The notes: generated from the sequence alone by a model not told the origin. 64,000 nt of DNA from Opitutia bacterium UBA4506 (GCA_002388665.1 DGMY01000044.1:1-64000), one strand, 5' to 3'; shown: positions 36,956 through 46,426, counted from the first letter of the stretch. Program-made: numbers and translations.

Positions 36956-37948
36956 TCAGATGAAGTATTGGATGTAGGCTTTCTCCCGCAGCCGCTGGAG
37001 CCAGCTTTCTTGCGCTTCGCGAGCGATTTGGTCCGTGAGTAGCTCTTCGATCGTGCTGCGTACCTCGGCCAGAGGAATGGAGCCCGCGGCGCGGATTTCC
37101 TCGACGTAGAAAAAGATGATACTGGTCTGGAAAGGGATCGGGTCGCTCACGCTGTCCGCTGGGAGCTCAAAGACGACCTCGCTGAGCTCGCTTCGCAGGT
37201 CGGCACGCTCGACCCAGCCGAGGCTACCACCACGGCGGGCTAGGCCATCATTGCTCATCTCTTTGGCGACGGATTGGAAGTCTTCTCCGGACTCAAGCAT
37301 TTCAACGACCGTGGCGGCCCGTTCCTCGACCGGTTCTCCGCCGGGCTGGGGGGACAGCGTGATCTGGTAGAGCTTGATCTCGGATCCGCGTTGGAACTGG
37401 GACTCGTTGGTCTCGTAAAACTCTTTGATCATCTGGGGGCTGATCTCCGCTTGATTGCGGCGCATCTGCTGTTTCATGACCTGGACGATGATCTTATCCT
37501 CCAGCTCTTGGCGGAAATCGCGCACGGTTTTGTCCTGGCTGCGAAGATAGCTCAGAAAGCGGTCTCGTTCCCCGTTGAAGTCCTCTTGGATGACATCGTT
37601 GAATTCACCCTCTACATAGGATTTGGGAATGGTCATTTCCTTCCCGCGGAAATCCTCGACGATGAGAATCTGATCGATGAGATTCTGGAGGACGTCCCGT
37701 TGGAGACGAGTAACGTTCGCGTTGTATTCCTGCTGGTTGGAGGAGATCCGGGAGACCTGCTTGAGAAGGGGTTCCATTTCTCTGCGAACCTGCTCGACGG
37801 TAATAATCCTGCCCTCGACCTTGGCGGCAATTGCGTTTGGACGGTCGGCATCCCAGAGCTGCTCGACGCCTTCCTGAGCGGACAGAATCGAACTGGTGAG
37901 AATAAGGAGGAGGGCCGCTGGCCCACGTAGTAGGAAAAGGAGGTTCAT
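36956..37948 (-). CDS. surA: SurA-like periplasmic peptidyl-prolyl isomerase/chaperone
   Basis: The 330-residue protein has a signal peptide (about 1-24, ending SILSA), a SurA N-terminal helical region (AIAAKVEGRIITVEQVRREM with NLIDQILIVEDF), and one parvulin domain (about 185-290: IKLYQITLSP, GEDFQSVAKEMSNDGLARRGGSLGWV, SDPIPF). It helps outer-membrane proteins reach the barrel assembly machine. It overlaps the mfd stop-start junction by ATGA, so the two are translationally coupled, an odd functional pairing. A single parvulin domain is fewer than the two of E. coli SurA. Confidence 0.82.
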   Translation of the reverse strand: MNLLFLLRGPAALLLILTSSILSAQEGVEQLWDADRPNAIAAKVEGRIITVEQVRREMEPLLKQVSRISSNQQEYNANVTRLQRDVLQNLIDQILIVEDFRGKEMTIPKSYVEGEFNDVIQEDFNGERDRFLSYLRSQDKTVRDFRQELEDKIIVQVMKQQMRRNQAEISPQMIKEFYETNESQFQRGSEIKLYQITLSPQPGGEPVEERAATVVEMLESGEDFQSVAKEMSNDGLARRGGSLGWVERADLRSELSEVVFELPADSVSDPIPFQTSIIFFYVEEIRAAGSIPLAEVRSTIEELLTDQIAREAQESWLQRLREKAYIQYFI

Positions 37949-40900
37949 AGACGCGATATGATGCTATGGATTTCTGACAATCTGGAAAGGGGCTTTTTGC
38001 GGGTCAAGCGGGGAAAGCGGGTTCCGATTTTTACAAATGCCCCTTCAGAGCCCGTTCTTTTGAGCTGTAGGAGAGGTCCTTCGGTAGATACTGAGGCGAT
38101 TTGATGATACTCAGCTTCGATGCGGATGCGTGTGACCGCGAGCAGAATCTGAACGGAATTGGGCATCTTTCCGAATCGATCGGCGATCTCGCGCTCGATT
38201 CGATCCATTTCGTCCCGGGTCGAGACGAGTCCGAGGCGTCGATAGAGATCCACCCGGATCCGGGATTCGGGGATGTATTCGGCAGGAATCTCGGCGGCCA
38301 CTGTTTTGATGCGGCCGGGGTCGATCGCCTCTTTGCGGAAAACCTCGAAGCGTGCGTCGCCATCGGGCCGGGTGCGCCCGCCCCCCATTCCGCGATTGAT
38401 AAAGTCGATGCGCACCTCTGCCCGAAGGTGGGAGGCGGTTTCTTCTCCTTTGAGCCGGGCGATACTTTGCCGGAGTAGTTGGCAGTACAGGTCGAAGCCG
38501 ACCCCTGCGATCTCTCCACTTTGTTCCGCCCCGATCAGGTTGCCGGCTCCCCGCAGTTCGAGGTCCTTCATCGCAATCCGGTAGCCCGCTCCCAACTGGT
38601 TGTATTGGCGGATTGCCGACAACCGCTTGCGGGCGGAGTCGAGGACTCCCGTGTGTCGGTGAAGCAGGAGGTAGGCGTAGGCTTGGCGGTTGAACCGGCC
38701 TACCCGCCCACGAAGTTGGTAGAGTTGGGATAGGCCAAAGCGGTCTGCGCCCTCGATGATCATCGTATTGCAGTTGGGGATATCGAGCCCCGATTCGATG
38801 ATCGTCGTGCACAGAAGTAGGTCGTACCGGCCGGAGACGAACTCGGTCATGACCTCCTCGAGTTCGCCTTCTTCCATCTGCCCGTGACCGACTGCAATGC
38901 GAAGACCGGGGAACATCGTCCGCAATTTTTCTTCCACGACTCGAATCGTCTTCACCCGGTTGTGGAGATAGAACACTTGGCCGCCACGGGAGACCTCCTG
39001 GTCGATGGCGGATCGGATCAGGGCCTCCGAATAGGGCCGCACATGGGTTTCGACGGGGAGTCGGTCTCGCGGCGGAGTTTCGATGACGCTGAGATCACGC
39101 GCCCCCGCTAGTGCGAGATACAGGGTGCGGGGAATCGGGGTGGCGCTCATGCTGAGGACGTCGACGTCGGTTCGCATCCGCTTGAGGGTTTCTTTCTGGC
39201 GGACTCCGAAACGGTGCTCCTCGTCGATGACTAAAAGACCGAGATCCTGAAATTTGACCGCTTTGCTCAACAGGCTGTGCGTGCCGATGACGACATCGAT
39301 TCTCCCCTGCCGCAATTGTTGGCGAATGCGCCGTTGCTCACCGGGGGAGCGGAATCGGCTGAGCATCTCGACGCTGATGGGAAAGTCCGCAAACCGATCG
39401 CGTATATTTTGAAAATGCTGTTGGCATAGGACGGTCGTGGGGACGAGAAGGGCGGCTTGTTTGCCGTCCATGACTGCCTTGAAAATCGTTCGGATCGCCA
39501 CCTCAGTCTTGCCGAATCCGACATCGCCGCAAATTAGCCGGTCCATCGGGCGCGCCATTTCCATATCCCGTTTGGCGGATTGGATAGCGGTTAGCTGATC
39601 AGGGGTCTCGCGAAACGGAAAGGAAGATTCGAAGTCAGTCTGCCAGGGCGTGTCTTCGGCGAACGCATGACCGGGGGTGGTTTCGCGCTTGGCTTGGATT
39701 TCCAAAAGTTGGGCCGCGAGATCGAGGGTGGAACTTTCGGCGGAGCGGCGCGCTTTTTCCCAAATACCCGATCCGGGCTTCCCGAGTTTAGGAGCCGCTT
39801 TGCGCAGACCCACATAGCGAGACAGGAGGTGGGCCTCTGTCAGCGGGAGGGAGATGCGGATTCCTTCGGCGAACTCCAGTGTGATGACCTCACGCGACTC
39901 TCCGGCGATCTCGAGAGGGACGATTCCTTTGAAAAGACAGATGCCGTGGGTGAGGTGGACGAGGTGATCGCCCTCAACTAGTTCTGAAAAATCGAGAAGG
40001 CTGTCGACGCTGGTTCGGGTGGGGAGTGCGCGTTCGGAGATTCGCTCCAGGCGGGTCCGATCGCGGCCAAAAATTTCCCGATCGGTTACGTAGAGCTCGG
40101 AGCCATCGGGGCCTTCGCGCCACGCACCGCGCCGGAGATTTCCGTGAAGGATGGGAGGGGAGAATTTGCTGAGGATTGCGTCCTCGGCCATCCACTCGCG
40201 AAATCGTTTCTCCTCGTTCTCACCGGGCAGGACCAAATGGATCTTGGCCCCTTCGGATTGGAGGTTGGCGAGTTTGTGGAGAAAGTTTCGTCGGGTGGAT
40301 TCCTCATGTGCGGTGCGGTCGGCACCGAGGAGACCCCGGATCAAATCGCCCCGCAGGGTTTCAGGATCGCGGGTGATCAGGGCTTTGTTGGGGTGGGGAA
40401 GAGCCAGCGGGATCACGGTCTCGACATCGGAGAGAAGGAGAGCGGAGTCCTTGGTCGCGCCCGGTCGTTCAAAAAGCAGCTCCATCGACGGAAGGCTGCC
40501 GCTCCCGGAGGGGCGCGGGGCACCTTTCCCGTGGGTGAGGCGCTCGGGTTTTTCGAACAGAGACGGGTGAGTGCGGCGAAGCGAGTCCGGTTCGTCGAGG
40601 ATCCAGGCGGTGGGCTGATCGAGATAGTCAGCCAGCGAACCTACGGTGGCCGGATCGGAGTCGTTCTGCGTCGGGCCGATCCAGACCTCAGTCATCTCCC
40701 CGGTGGAAAGTTGGCTTGTCGGGTCGAACGGGCGAATGCTCTCGATCTCATCTCCGAAGAAATCGATTCGAATCGGGTGGGCCATGCTGACGGGGTAGAC
40801 ATCGACCAAATTCCCCCGAAGGGCGAACTCGCCGGGCCGCTCGCAGACGGGCTCATTGTCGTAGCCCAACTCGTGGGAGAGTCGGCGTGCGATCTCGGCG

Positions 40901-41322
40901 GGAGGGATTTCATCGCCGGTCTTCAGCGCGATCCGCTGATTGCACAGAGATTGACGGGCGAGGACGGGATCGAGAAGGGCCTCGGGGGTGGAGACGAGAA
41001 GAATCCGCTCGTCGGGCTTGCGGTCTACCAGGGCGGCGAGAGCAGCGGCGCGGTCCCACTCGGCTTCCAGCCGGGCACCATCGCGATTGGCGGCTTCCTT
41101 GGCGAGCGGGGGGAAGGGGAGGATGGTTAGATCAAAACCGTATTGATCGCGAAAGAATCCGATCTCGACCGCGCGCTCAATTGCGGTGCGGTACCGTGCC
41201 GTAAGGAGAAAGGCTTGCGGGGCAGGATCTTCCTGGAGCCAGTCTGCAGCAATCCAGCCCAGAGCGGATTCGACCACTCCAGAATAACGAACCAAAGAAC
41301 CTGGAAAACCGACTGGCTCCAT
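37945..41322 (-). CDS. mfd: Transcription-repair coupling factor
   Basis: The 1125-residue ATPase removes stalled RNA polymerase and recruits UvrA. It has an N-terminal UvrB-homology part, an RNA-polymerase-interacting region (VEGDHLVHLTHGICLFKGIV, near 490), and RecG-like helicase motifs: Walker A GDVGFGKTEVAIR, DEEHRFGVRQKE, SATPIPRTLY, TTIIESGLDIPNCNT and QLYQLRGRVGR. The C-terminal TRCF domain includes RVDLYRRLGLV. Length fits (about 1,150). It is the first gene of mfd-surA-yhhQ-tgt. The region upstream to mscS (41323-41575) carries terminator hairpins and no gene. Confidence 0.96.
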   Translation of the reverse strand: MEPVGFPGSLVRYSGVVESALGWIAADWLQEDPAPQAFLLTARYRTAIERAVEIGFFRDQYGFDLTILPFPPLAKEAANRDGARLEAEWDRAAALAALVDRKPDERILLVSTPEALLDPVLARQSLCNQRIALKTGDEIPPAEIARRLSHELGYDNEPVCERPGEFALRGNLVDVYPVSMAHPIRIDFFGDEIESIRPFDPTSQLSTGEMTEVWIGPTQNDSDPATVGSLADYLDQPTAWILDEPDSLRRTHPSLFEKPERLTHGKGAPRPSGSGSLPSMELLFERPGATKDSALLLSDVETVIPLALPHPNKALITRDPETLRGDLIRGLLGADRTAHEESTRRNFLHKLANLQSEGAKIHLVLPGENEEKRFREWMAEDAILSKFSPPILHGNLRRGAWREGPDGSELYVTDREIFGRDRTRLERISERALPTRTSVDSLLDFSELVEGDHLVHLTHGICLFKGIVPLEIAGESREVITLEFAEGIRISLPLTEAHLLSRYVGLRKAAPKLGKPGSGIWEKARRSAESSTLDLAAQLLEIQAKRETTPGHAFAEDTPWQTDFESSFPFRETPDQLTAIQSAKRDMEMARPMDRLICGDVGFGKTEVAIRTIFKAVMDGKQAALLVPTTVLCQQHFQNIRDRFADFPISVEMLSRFRSPGEQRRIRQQLRQGRIDVVIGTHSLLSKAVKFQDLGLLVIDEEHRFGVRQKETLKRMRTDVDVLSMSATPIPRTLYLALAGARDLSVIETPPRDRLPVETHVRPYSEALIRSAIDQEVSRGGQVFYLHNRVKTIRVVEEKLRTMFPGLRIAVGHGQMEEGELEEVMTEFVSGRYDLLLCTTIIESGLDIPNCNTMIIEGADRFGLSQLYQLRGRVGRFNRQAYAYLLLHRHTGVLDSARKRLSAIRQYNQLGAGYRIAMKDLELRGAGNLIGAEQSGEIAGVGFDLYCQLLRQSIARLKGEETASHLRAEVRIDFINRGMGGGRTRPDGDARFEVFRKEAIDPGRIKTVAAEIPAEYIPESRIRVDLYRRLGLVSTRDEMDRIEREIADRFGKMPNSVQILLAVTRIRIEAEYHQIASVSTEGPLLQLKRTGSEGAFVKIGTRFPRLTRKKPLSRLSEIHSIISRL

Positions 41323-41483
41323 TCTCTAAGCGGGAACTGGAGACGGGAAAAACGCAACTGGAATTGTACTTTGCGCTGAGGCGAAATGCGGTGCCGTCCC
41401 TCCTGTGATTGTATTTATGGCGATGAACCGGGTGTTGATTCCAGAGTCCGGCGGTATTCGGAGGCTCGTAGAGGGCAGTCGCC

Positions 41484-41524
41484 CAAAAAGAAACCCGGAA
41501 CCGAGGGAGGGTCGGTTCCGGGTT
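41484..41524 (-). terminator. Intrinsic terminator downstream of mscS
   Basis: AACCCGGAACCGA (41492-41504) and TCGGTTCCGGGTT (41512-41524) form a perfect 13-pair stem with a 7-base loop. Read on the minus strand it is followed by TTTCTTTTT, a typical U-tract. It lies about 50 bp past the mscS stop. A second perfect stem, GACGAACC (41531-41538) with GGTTCGTC (41545-41552), precedes it, so termination may use tandem hairpins. Confidence 0.85.
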
Positions 41525-41575
41525 AGGAGGGACGAACCGCAATGGGTTCGTCTGGGAAGATGAAATCCGAACGGC

Positions 41576-42436
41576 TTAGGAAGCCGCTTCTTCAGATTCT
41601 GGTGCAGAATCGCGGATAATGTGAACATCCTGTTGTGGGAACGGGATGGTGATTCCGTTGGAATCGAAGGCTTTCTTGATTTTCTCGCGTGTTTCGGCGA
41701 GGACAGGCCACCAGTTGGATGGTGCTACCCATGGGCGGGCGACCAAGTCGATGGAGCTGTCACCAAAGTTCATCAGGGCAACGGATACTTTAGGATCTTC
41801 GAGGACGCGGTCGTCCTGATTCAAAATGCCCAGAACAATCTCACGCGCTTGATCGACGTCGTCCTCGTAGCTGATCGAGAACTCGATGTCGACGCGGCGG
41901 CTTGGGTAGGCGTTGATATTGGTAATGACACTGTCGAGGAATTTGCCGTTGGGAACGATCATTTGCTTCCCGTCGAAGCTCTTCATCTCGGTGGTCAACA
42001 TATCGATTCCGACGATGACCCCGACAACTCCTCCACCATCGATAACGTCACCGGTCTTAAATGGGCGAAAGAGCAGGATCATTACACCCGCAGCGAAATT
42101 GGAGAGAGACCCTTGCAGTGCGAGACCGACAGCAAGACCGGCGGCACCGAGGATGGCGACGACGGAGGTCACGGGTACGCCAAGCTTTCCCAGGGCGGCT
42201 ACGATGACCACGGTCATCAGCAGGTAATAAATAACACTTCCGGCAAAGCGGCTGAGAGAGGCGTCGATCTGGCGACTTTCGCAAACCTTCGTAAATACGT
42301 TTTTAAGAATATTGCAGATCCATTTTCCCACGAAGAAAATGATGATTGCAGTGAGTAGGTTGAGCGCCCATTGGGCAGCCAAATTGTCGATGTTGTCCAT
42401 CGTTACCATTTGGGCGAGAGTCGTTAGTTGAGTCAT
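41576..42436 (-). CDS. mscS: Small-conductance mechanosensitive channel
   Basis: The 286-residue channel has three N-terminal spans (LLTAIIIFFVGKWICNIL; IYYLLMTVVIVAALGKLGV; and the pore helix GAAGLAVGLALQGSLSNFAAGVMILLF, quoted in parts as GLAVGLALQGSLSNFAAG). The MscS beta domain follows: VIDGGGVVGVIVGIDMLTTEM, NGKFLDSVITNI and WPVLAETREKIKKAFD. It opens under membrane tension to release solutes during osmotic downshock. Length is that of E. coli MscS. A strong terminator follows it. Confidence 0.94.
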   Translation of the reverse strand: MTQLTTLAQMVTMDNIDNLAAQWALNLLTAIIIFFVGKWICNILKNVFTKVCESRQIDASLSRFAGSVIYYLLMTVVIVAALGKLGVPVTSVVAILGAAGLAVGLALQGSLSNFAAGVMILLFRPFKTGDVIDGGGVVGVIVGIDMLTTEMKSFDGKQMIVPNGKFLDSVITNINAYPSRRVDIEFSISYEDDVDQAREIVLGILNQDDRVLEDPKVSVALMNFGDSSIDLVARPWVAPSNWWPVLAETREKIKKAFDSNGITIPFPQQDVHIIRDSAPESEEAAS

Positions 42437-42574
42437 AGTGGTCGCATCGAGGGTGAAGTTGAGAGAAGTTTGAACGTCGTTAATAGGCTTTTCGGAGCGG
42501 CTCGAAGGTCAACCTCATAATTTGGGCCGCCCGACGGTGGAATCGGGGGGGGTCGGCGTCTCATCGGGGCTGCT

Positions 42575-42591
42575 GCCCTCGGCCCGAGGGC
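42575..42591 (-). terminator. GC-rich hairpin after the NfeD/flotillin operon
   Basis: GCCCTCGG (42575-42582), one base and CCGAGGGC (42584-42591) form a perfect eight-pair stem, with CTGC/GCAG extending it outside. It lies about 20-40 bp past the stop at 42613 on the minus strand. No U-tract follows, so it is a candidate 3' end structure, not a classical terminator. Confidence 0.4.
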
Positions 42592-42612
42592 TCCCGGCAG
42601 GATAGTGTACGA

Positions 42613-43236
42613 CTACAAATCGAAGCTCGATCGCATCTGCCCATCGCGCCGCATGCCGACGGGAGTTCCGAACACCTCGTGAAGAATGAAACTTTTCTGC
42701 AGGTTCTCGGGATCGTCCAGCGCCTCTTTGAGAAACTGACGATAATTTGTCGATGATTGAGCCGCCTTGCGCTTGGAGCCGGCCAGCTTGACCGCGGCGA
42801 CTCGCTTCTGCGCTTCGCGGCGTGCGGTATCCGCTTTCTCCCGGGCCAGCTCGACCTGCTTCATCTGGATCTCCAAATCGCGCTCGATCTTGGATTGCCC
42901 GAAGGGGTCGGGAGCGGGGGCGAGGGGAGTCGGCTGTGGCGCCTGGGCCCGCCGCTCGGTCATTCCGCGGTGAGGTTGGGACTCACGCAAGACCGCACCG
43001 CCCGAGGCAGGCTCGGGACGGGCGGGCTTCTCCGGAGTTTGTGGAGACTGCTCAGGGCTGCCTTTCCGGCGCTCTTGAATTTTTCGGCGAAGTTCCTCGC
43101 GAATCCTGCGAAGATCGTCGGCGCCACCCTCTCCGGATTCCTTATCTTCATCCCCGGACTTCTTGCCGAGAATATTCGACACGAAGTAGACCGCGAAAAA
43201 GATCAGCGGAACGAGGATTTCAAAAAGGTTGTCCAT
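42613..43236 (-). CDS. Hypothetical membrane-anchored coiled-coil protein
   Basis: The 207-residue protein has one N-terminal span (about 3-24, LFEILVPLIFFAVYFVSNIL), a charged helical stretch (DDLRRIREELRRKIQERRKG), a long Pro/Gln-rich linker and a second helix (KIERDLEIQMKQVELAREKADTARREAQK), ending with a region containing FLKEALDDPENLQKSFILHEVFG. I do not recognise the family. It is the last gene of the NfeD-flotillin operon, 29 bp after floA, so a role at the same membrane platform is possible. The C-terminal text HEVFGTPVGMRR looks like a short conserved tail. Confidence 0.7.
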   Translation of the reverse strand: MDNLFEILVPLIFFAVYFVSNILGKKSGDEDKESGEGGADDLRRIREELRRKIQERRKGSPEQSPQTPEKPARPEPASGGAVLRESQPHRGMTERRAQAPQPTPLAPAPDPFGQSKIERDLEIQMKQVELAREKADTARREAQKRVAAVKLAGSKRKAAQSSTNYRQFLKEALDDPENLQKSFILHEVFGTPVGMRRDGQMRSSFDL

Positions 43237-43265
43237 GGGGAAGTCGTGGTTGGGTCGTCTCCCGC

Positions 43266-44315
43266 TTAGCTCTGGCCGGGAATCTCGGTGGCGTCATCGT
43301 CGTCCTTCGAGATGGTTTCCCGCATCTTGGTATCGGCCTGGATGTTGTTGAGGCGGTAGTAGTCCATGACACCGAGATTTCCTTCGCGGAGGGCGTCGGC
43401 AATGGCCATAGGAACCTGAGCTTGGGCTTCGACAAGCTTGGCCTGCATCTCTTGTACCTTTGCCTTCATCTCTTGCTCGAGGGCGACCGCCGCCGCGCGA
43501 CGGATTTCCGCCTGGGCTTGGGCCATATTCTTATTGGCCTCGGCCTGGGCGACCTGGAGCTTGGCCCCAATATTTTCCCCGACATCCACATCGGCGATAT
43601 CGATGGAAAGGATTTCAAAGGCGGTACCCACATCCAATCCGCGCTGCAGAACCACCTTGGAGATGGAGTCCGGGCTTTCGAGAACGGTTTTGTAGGTGTC
43701 GGCTGAACCGATGGTGGTCACGATACCTTCACCCACTCGGGCGATGATGGTTTCTTCGAGGGCGCTGCCGACGTAACGGTCAAGATTGGACCGCACGGTG
43801 ACCCGGGCGCGGGCTTTCACTTGGATCCCGTCTTTGGCCACACCGTCGATGCTGCGTCGGCCCGCATTGGGGTCCGGGCAGTCAATCACCTTGGGGTTGA
43901 TCGAGGTACGAACCGCTTCGACCACGGATTTTCCGGTGCCCTTGGTCGCGAGATCAATCGCGCAGGCACGTGTCCAGTCAAGGGCGATGGAAGCCTTGTC
44001 GGCTGCGATGAGGGCCTGGACCGTATGAATGATATTACCCTCGGCGAGGTAGTGGGCTTCAATCTGGTCGGTGCTGATCTCGATTCCGGCCTTGGAGGCG
44101 GTAATACGGGCGTCGGTTACCAGTTTATAGTCCACCGACCGGAGCTTCATGGCTACGAGGGTGAAGATGCTCACAGGAGCTCCAGCGAGGTAGGCTTTGA
44201 GCCAGACGCTGAAAAAAGATACCAGGATGTAAACCAGGACCAGAACGATGACGGCGAGGATGCCGAGACCGACCATTGGCCAAGGGACTGCTGCGAAGAA
44301 TGTGAGGGAGTTCAT
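43266..44315 (-). CDS. floA: Flotillin-like membrane scaffold protein
   Basis: The 349-residue protein matches bacterial FloA (YqfA/UPF0365): an N-terminal hydrophobic hairpin (GLGILAVIVLVLVYILVSF), then KAYLAGAPVSIFTLVAMKLR, a PHB-like domain with VQALIAADKASIALDWTRACAIDLATKGTGK (quoted in part: DWTRACAIDLATKGTGK), DGIQVKARARVTVR, and the Ala/Glu/Gln-rich helix KLQVAQAEANKNMAQAQAEIRRAAAVALEQEMKA (in part: AQAEANKNMAQAQ). Flotillins organise membrane microdomains. Its start overlaps the short nfeD stop by ATGA. Unique to this group, the partner NfeD is encoded directly upstream. Confidence 0.95.
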   Translation of the reverse strand: MNSLTFFAAVPWPMVGLGILAVIVLVLVYILVSFFSVWLKAYLAGAPVSIFTLVAMKLRSVDYKLVTDARITASKAGIEISTDQIEAHYLAEGNIIHTVQALIAADKASIALDWTRACAIDLATKGTGKSVVEAVRTSINPKVIDCPDPNAGRRSIDGVAKDGIQVKARARVTVRSNLDRYVGSALEETIIARVGEGIVTTIGSADTYKTVLESPDSISKVVLQRGLDVGTAFEILSIDIADVDVGENIGAKLQVAQAEANKNMAQAQAEIRRAAAVALEQEMKAKVQEMQAKLVEAQAQVPMAIADALREGNLGVMDYYRLNNIQADTKMRETISKDDDDATEIPGQS

Positions 44316-44776
44316 GATTTTTCGATAATTAGGCGGAAATTGTCACGGGCGACTACCCGTATCGGTTGATCTTTGAGAAGAAATCCTGATCGAGAGAAGG
44401 CTTCAAATTTTTGGTCAGCGACGCGGATCATTCCGGTCGGTGCCATAGCGGTCAAGGTAACTCCCTCGGCTCCGATGATCTCGTCGGTGGAGTGTTGGGA
44501 CTCCGATTTTCCGGTGACGGCAGAGGAGAGAATGAACTTACGGCTAAAGCGGGTTTTGCCGAGCAGCTTAAATTCGAAGTACAAGACGACGAGGATTATG
44601 GCGACCGAGACAAAGAAGAAGAGGACCGCAGCGCCGAGCCCCCATTCTTCATAGGCGAAGTAGGAGGCGGTACCGAGAGAGGCGAGGGAGAGCAGCCCAA
44701 GGATCCCGCCGGGAACCAGTATTTCAAAACTGGCCAGCACGATGGCGAGGAGGAGTAGTCCGATAATCTCAGCCAT
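44312..44776 (-). CDS. Short NfeD-family membrane protein
   Basis: The 154-residue protein has three or four N-terminal hydrophobic spans (IIGLLLLAIVLASFEILVPG; LASLGTASYFAYEEWG; AAVLFFFVSVAIILVVLYF) and a C-terminal OB-fold-like domain (IIGAEGVTLTAMAPTGMIRV, SGFLLKDQPIRVVARDNFRLIIE), the classic short NfeD layout. The ATG at 44776 is preferred over an upstream in-frame start. It overlaps the long nfeD by 8 bp and floA by 4 bp. NfeD partners with flotillin; both are in one coupled operon here. Confidence 0.88.
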   Translation of the reverse strand: MAEIIGLLLLAIVLASFEILVPGGILGLLSLASLGTASYFAYEEWGLGAAVLFFFVSVAIILVVLYFEFKLLGKTRFSRKFILSSAVTGKSESQHSTDEIIGAEGVTLTAMAPTGMIRVADQKFEAFSRSGFLLKDQPIRVVARDNFRLIIEKS

Positions 44777-46268
44777 GGGATTCCTCCTTGTTGGAGATCG
44801 GTTCGACGGTAAGGGCAAAGTCCTGGTAGCCGACGACTACGACTGCGGTGCCGTGCTCGATTGTGGAGAGCTTGCATTTGGCTTGGTAGCGGTTGCCGCC
44901 GAAATCCACTTCGCCGTTCGGGAAGAGGTCCGAAACGGCTTTCCCGCGGTCGCCGATGTTGGGCCAGCCCGGCGGGGTGGAGGCTGGGGTGCCGTCCGAA
45001 GTCGATCCGGCCCGGGGGCGGGCTGGCGGTTCGCCGACGGAGGACTGGAGGACCAACTTGTTCCAAATCCAAGTCTTCGGGAGGTAGCGGGCGACAATCG
45101 CGGACCCAATGACGGCGATAATCATGCCGATGATCAGGTTGAATACTGGTCCGTAGAAAGTGCTGCCCTCCCAGTCGATGGGCTCGTCCGGCCAGATGTC
45201 GGCCATGGACCAAATTAAAGAGCCCAGAATGAGGATGATCCCGATGAGCGCTGGAAAGATGAGCCCGGGGAAGAGGAAGAGCTCTACAAAGAACAGGGCG
45301 ATCCCGATAAAGAAAAAGAGAAGGGCTTCGTACCCGGCCAGCCCGGCCAGATGACTGCTCACGAAAACGAGGCCGAGGACGGCGACGCCCAAAATCCCGA
45401 AGACGCCGAAACCCGGAGTCTTAAATTCGATGAACAGGCAGAGCATCCCGGCACCCAACAGAATCGGGGCGATGGTGTTCAGGTAGTGAGCGAGCGCCTC
45501 CGACCAAGTGACCTCAAAGTGTACTACCTCATAATTGCCGGCCCCGTATAGGTCGGACAGGAGATCGTCGAGGGAATCGTAGATGCCGGATCCGAGGAGG
45601 GCTTGTGGGGGTTCGCCATACTCCTTCATCGCTTCACTCGCGGTGAGAGAGAGGAGCTCATCCTCCTTCTTTAATACCTCGCCATCGATCTCCAGAACGA
45701 ATTTGGGATCGGACATCGCGCGCATGACATCGGCGCGGTAGCGATATTCTTCGGTGAGGGACCGTACCTTGGCCTGAATGTAACTGTTCAGCTTACGCTG
45801 CATGGATTCAGCGATATCCTGGCCGTTGCCCGAGACCGCTTCGGCCGCGCCGATAATCCCTTTCGGGGTGAAGTAGATGCGGTCGGTCGAGATCGAGATA
45901 TAGGCTCCAGCCGAGATCGCTTCACTGTCGATAAAGGTGTAGACCTCGCCGCTGAAGTTGTCGATTGCCTCCATGATGTCCAGGGTTGACCCAAGGACCC
46001 CGCCGGGAGTGTTCATTTGGATAATCACTGTATCGACTCCATTTTCTTCGGCCAGTTTTAGTCCCCGGCGAAGAATGTAGAAGGTAGGAGTAGTGATCTG
46101 GTCCTTGACGGGAAGAATGTAGACTGCGGTTTTCTCACCCGAAGGTTGCACCTCTATTGTCTCAACCGTCTCGACCGCCTCGGCGTCCGGCAATGCCTCG
46201 TCCTGAGCTGCGCCAGCGAAAGAGCAGCAGAAAAGCATCAGGGCGAAAAAGGTTCGAAAGCGAAGCAC
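44769..46268 (-). CDS. Long NfeD protein with ClpP-like serine protease domain
   Basis: The roughly 499-residue protein has a signal peptide (LRFRTFFALMLFCCSFAGA), an N-terminal ClpP-class protease domain (IIQMNTPGGVLGSTLDIMEAI; catalytic Ser in SEAISAGAYISI; FTPKGIIGAAEAV), four or five membrane spans in the middle and a C-terminal NfeD OB-fold (VDFGGNRYQAKCKLSTIEHGTAVVV). The frame extends to a GTG at 46334; the GTG at 46268 is chosen because it gives a standard signal peptide, but the true start is uncertain. It is the first gene of the nfeD-nfeD-floA operon. Members cleave stomatin/flotillin-type partners. Confidence 0.85.
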   Translation of the reverse strand: MLRFRTFFALMLFCCSFAGAAQDEALPDAEAVETVETIEVQPSGEKTAVYILPVKDQITTPTFYILRRGLKLAEENGVDTVIIQMNTPGGVLGSTLDIMEAIDNFSGEVYTFIDSEAISAGAYISISTDRIYFTPKGIIGAAEAVSGNGQDIAESMQRKLNSYIQAKVRSLTEEYRYRADVMRAMSDPKFVLEIDGEVLKKEDELLSLTASEAMKEYGEPPQALLGSGIYDSLDDLLSDLYGAGNYEVVHFEVTWSEALAHYLNTIAPILLGAGMLCLFIEFKTPGFGVFGILGVAVLGLVFVSSHLAGLAGYEALLFFFIGIALFFVELFLFPGLIFPALIGIILILGSLIWSMADIWPDEPIDWEGSTFYGPVFNLIIGMIIAVIGSAIVARYLPKTWIWNKLVLQSSVGEPPARPRAGSTSDGTPASTPPGWPNIGDRGKAVSDLFPNGEVDFGGNRYQAKCKLSTIEHGTAVVVVGYQDFALTVEPISNKEESHG

Positions 46269-46426
46269 TGGAGAAGACAGTAGGGGAAGCGTATGCGAAT
46301 TCAAGTTCAACCGGAGGGATTCGTCGAAGATCACGTACCTCGGCGCGCACCTCTTCTATTGCTGGTTCGAGACGGGCCTGTGCCGTCAGTTTCGCCCGGT
46401 TTTCGGGCACTGCCTTCCGCGGCAGA

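Noticed and set aside
40144..41130. 328-codon open frame antisense to mfd on the plus strand
   Set aside because: It mirrors the mfd codon pattern, and its protein has no domain or hydrophobic pattern; the mfd reading is full length.
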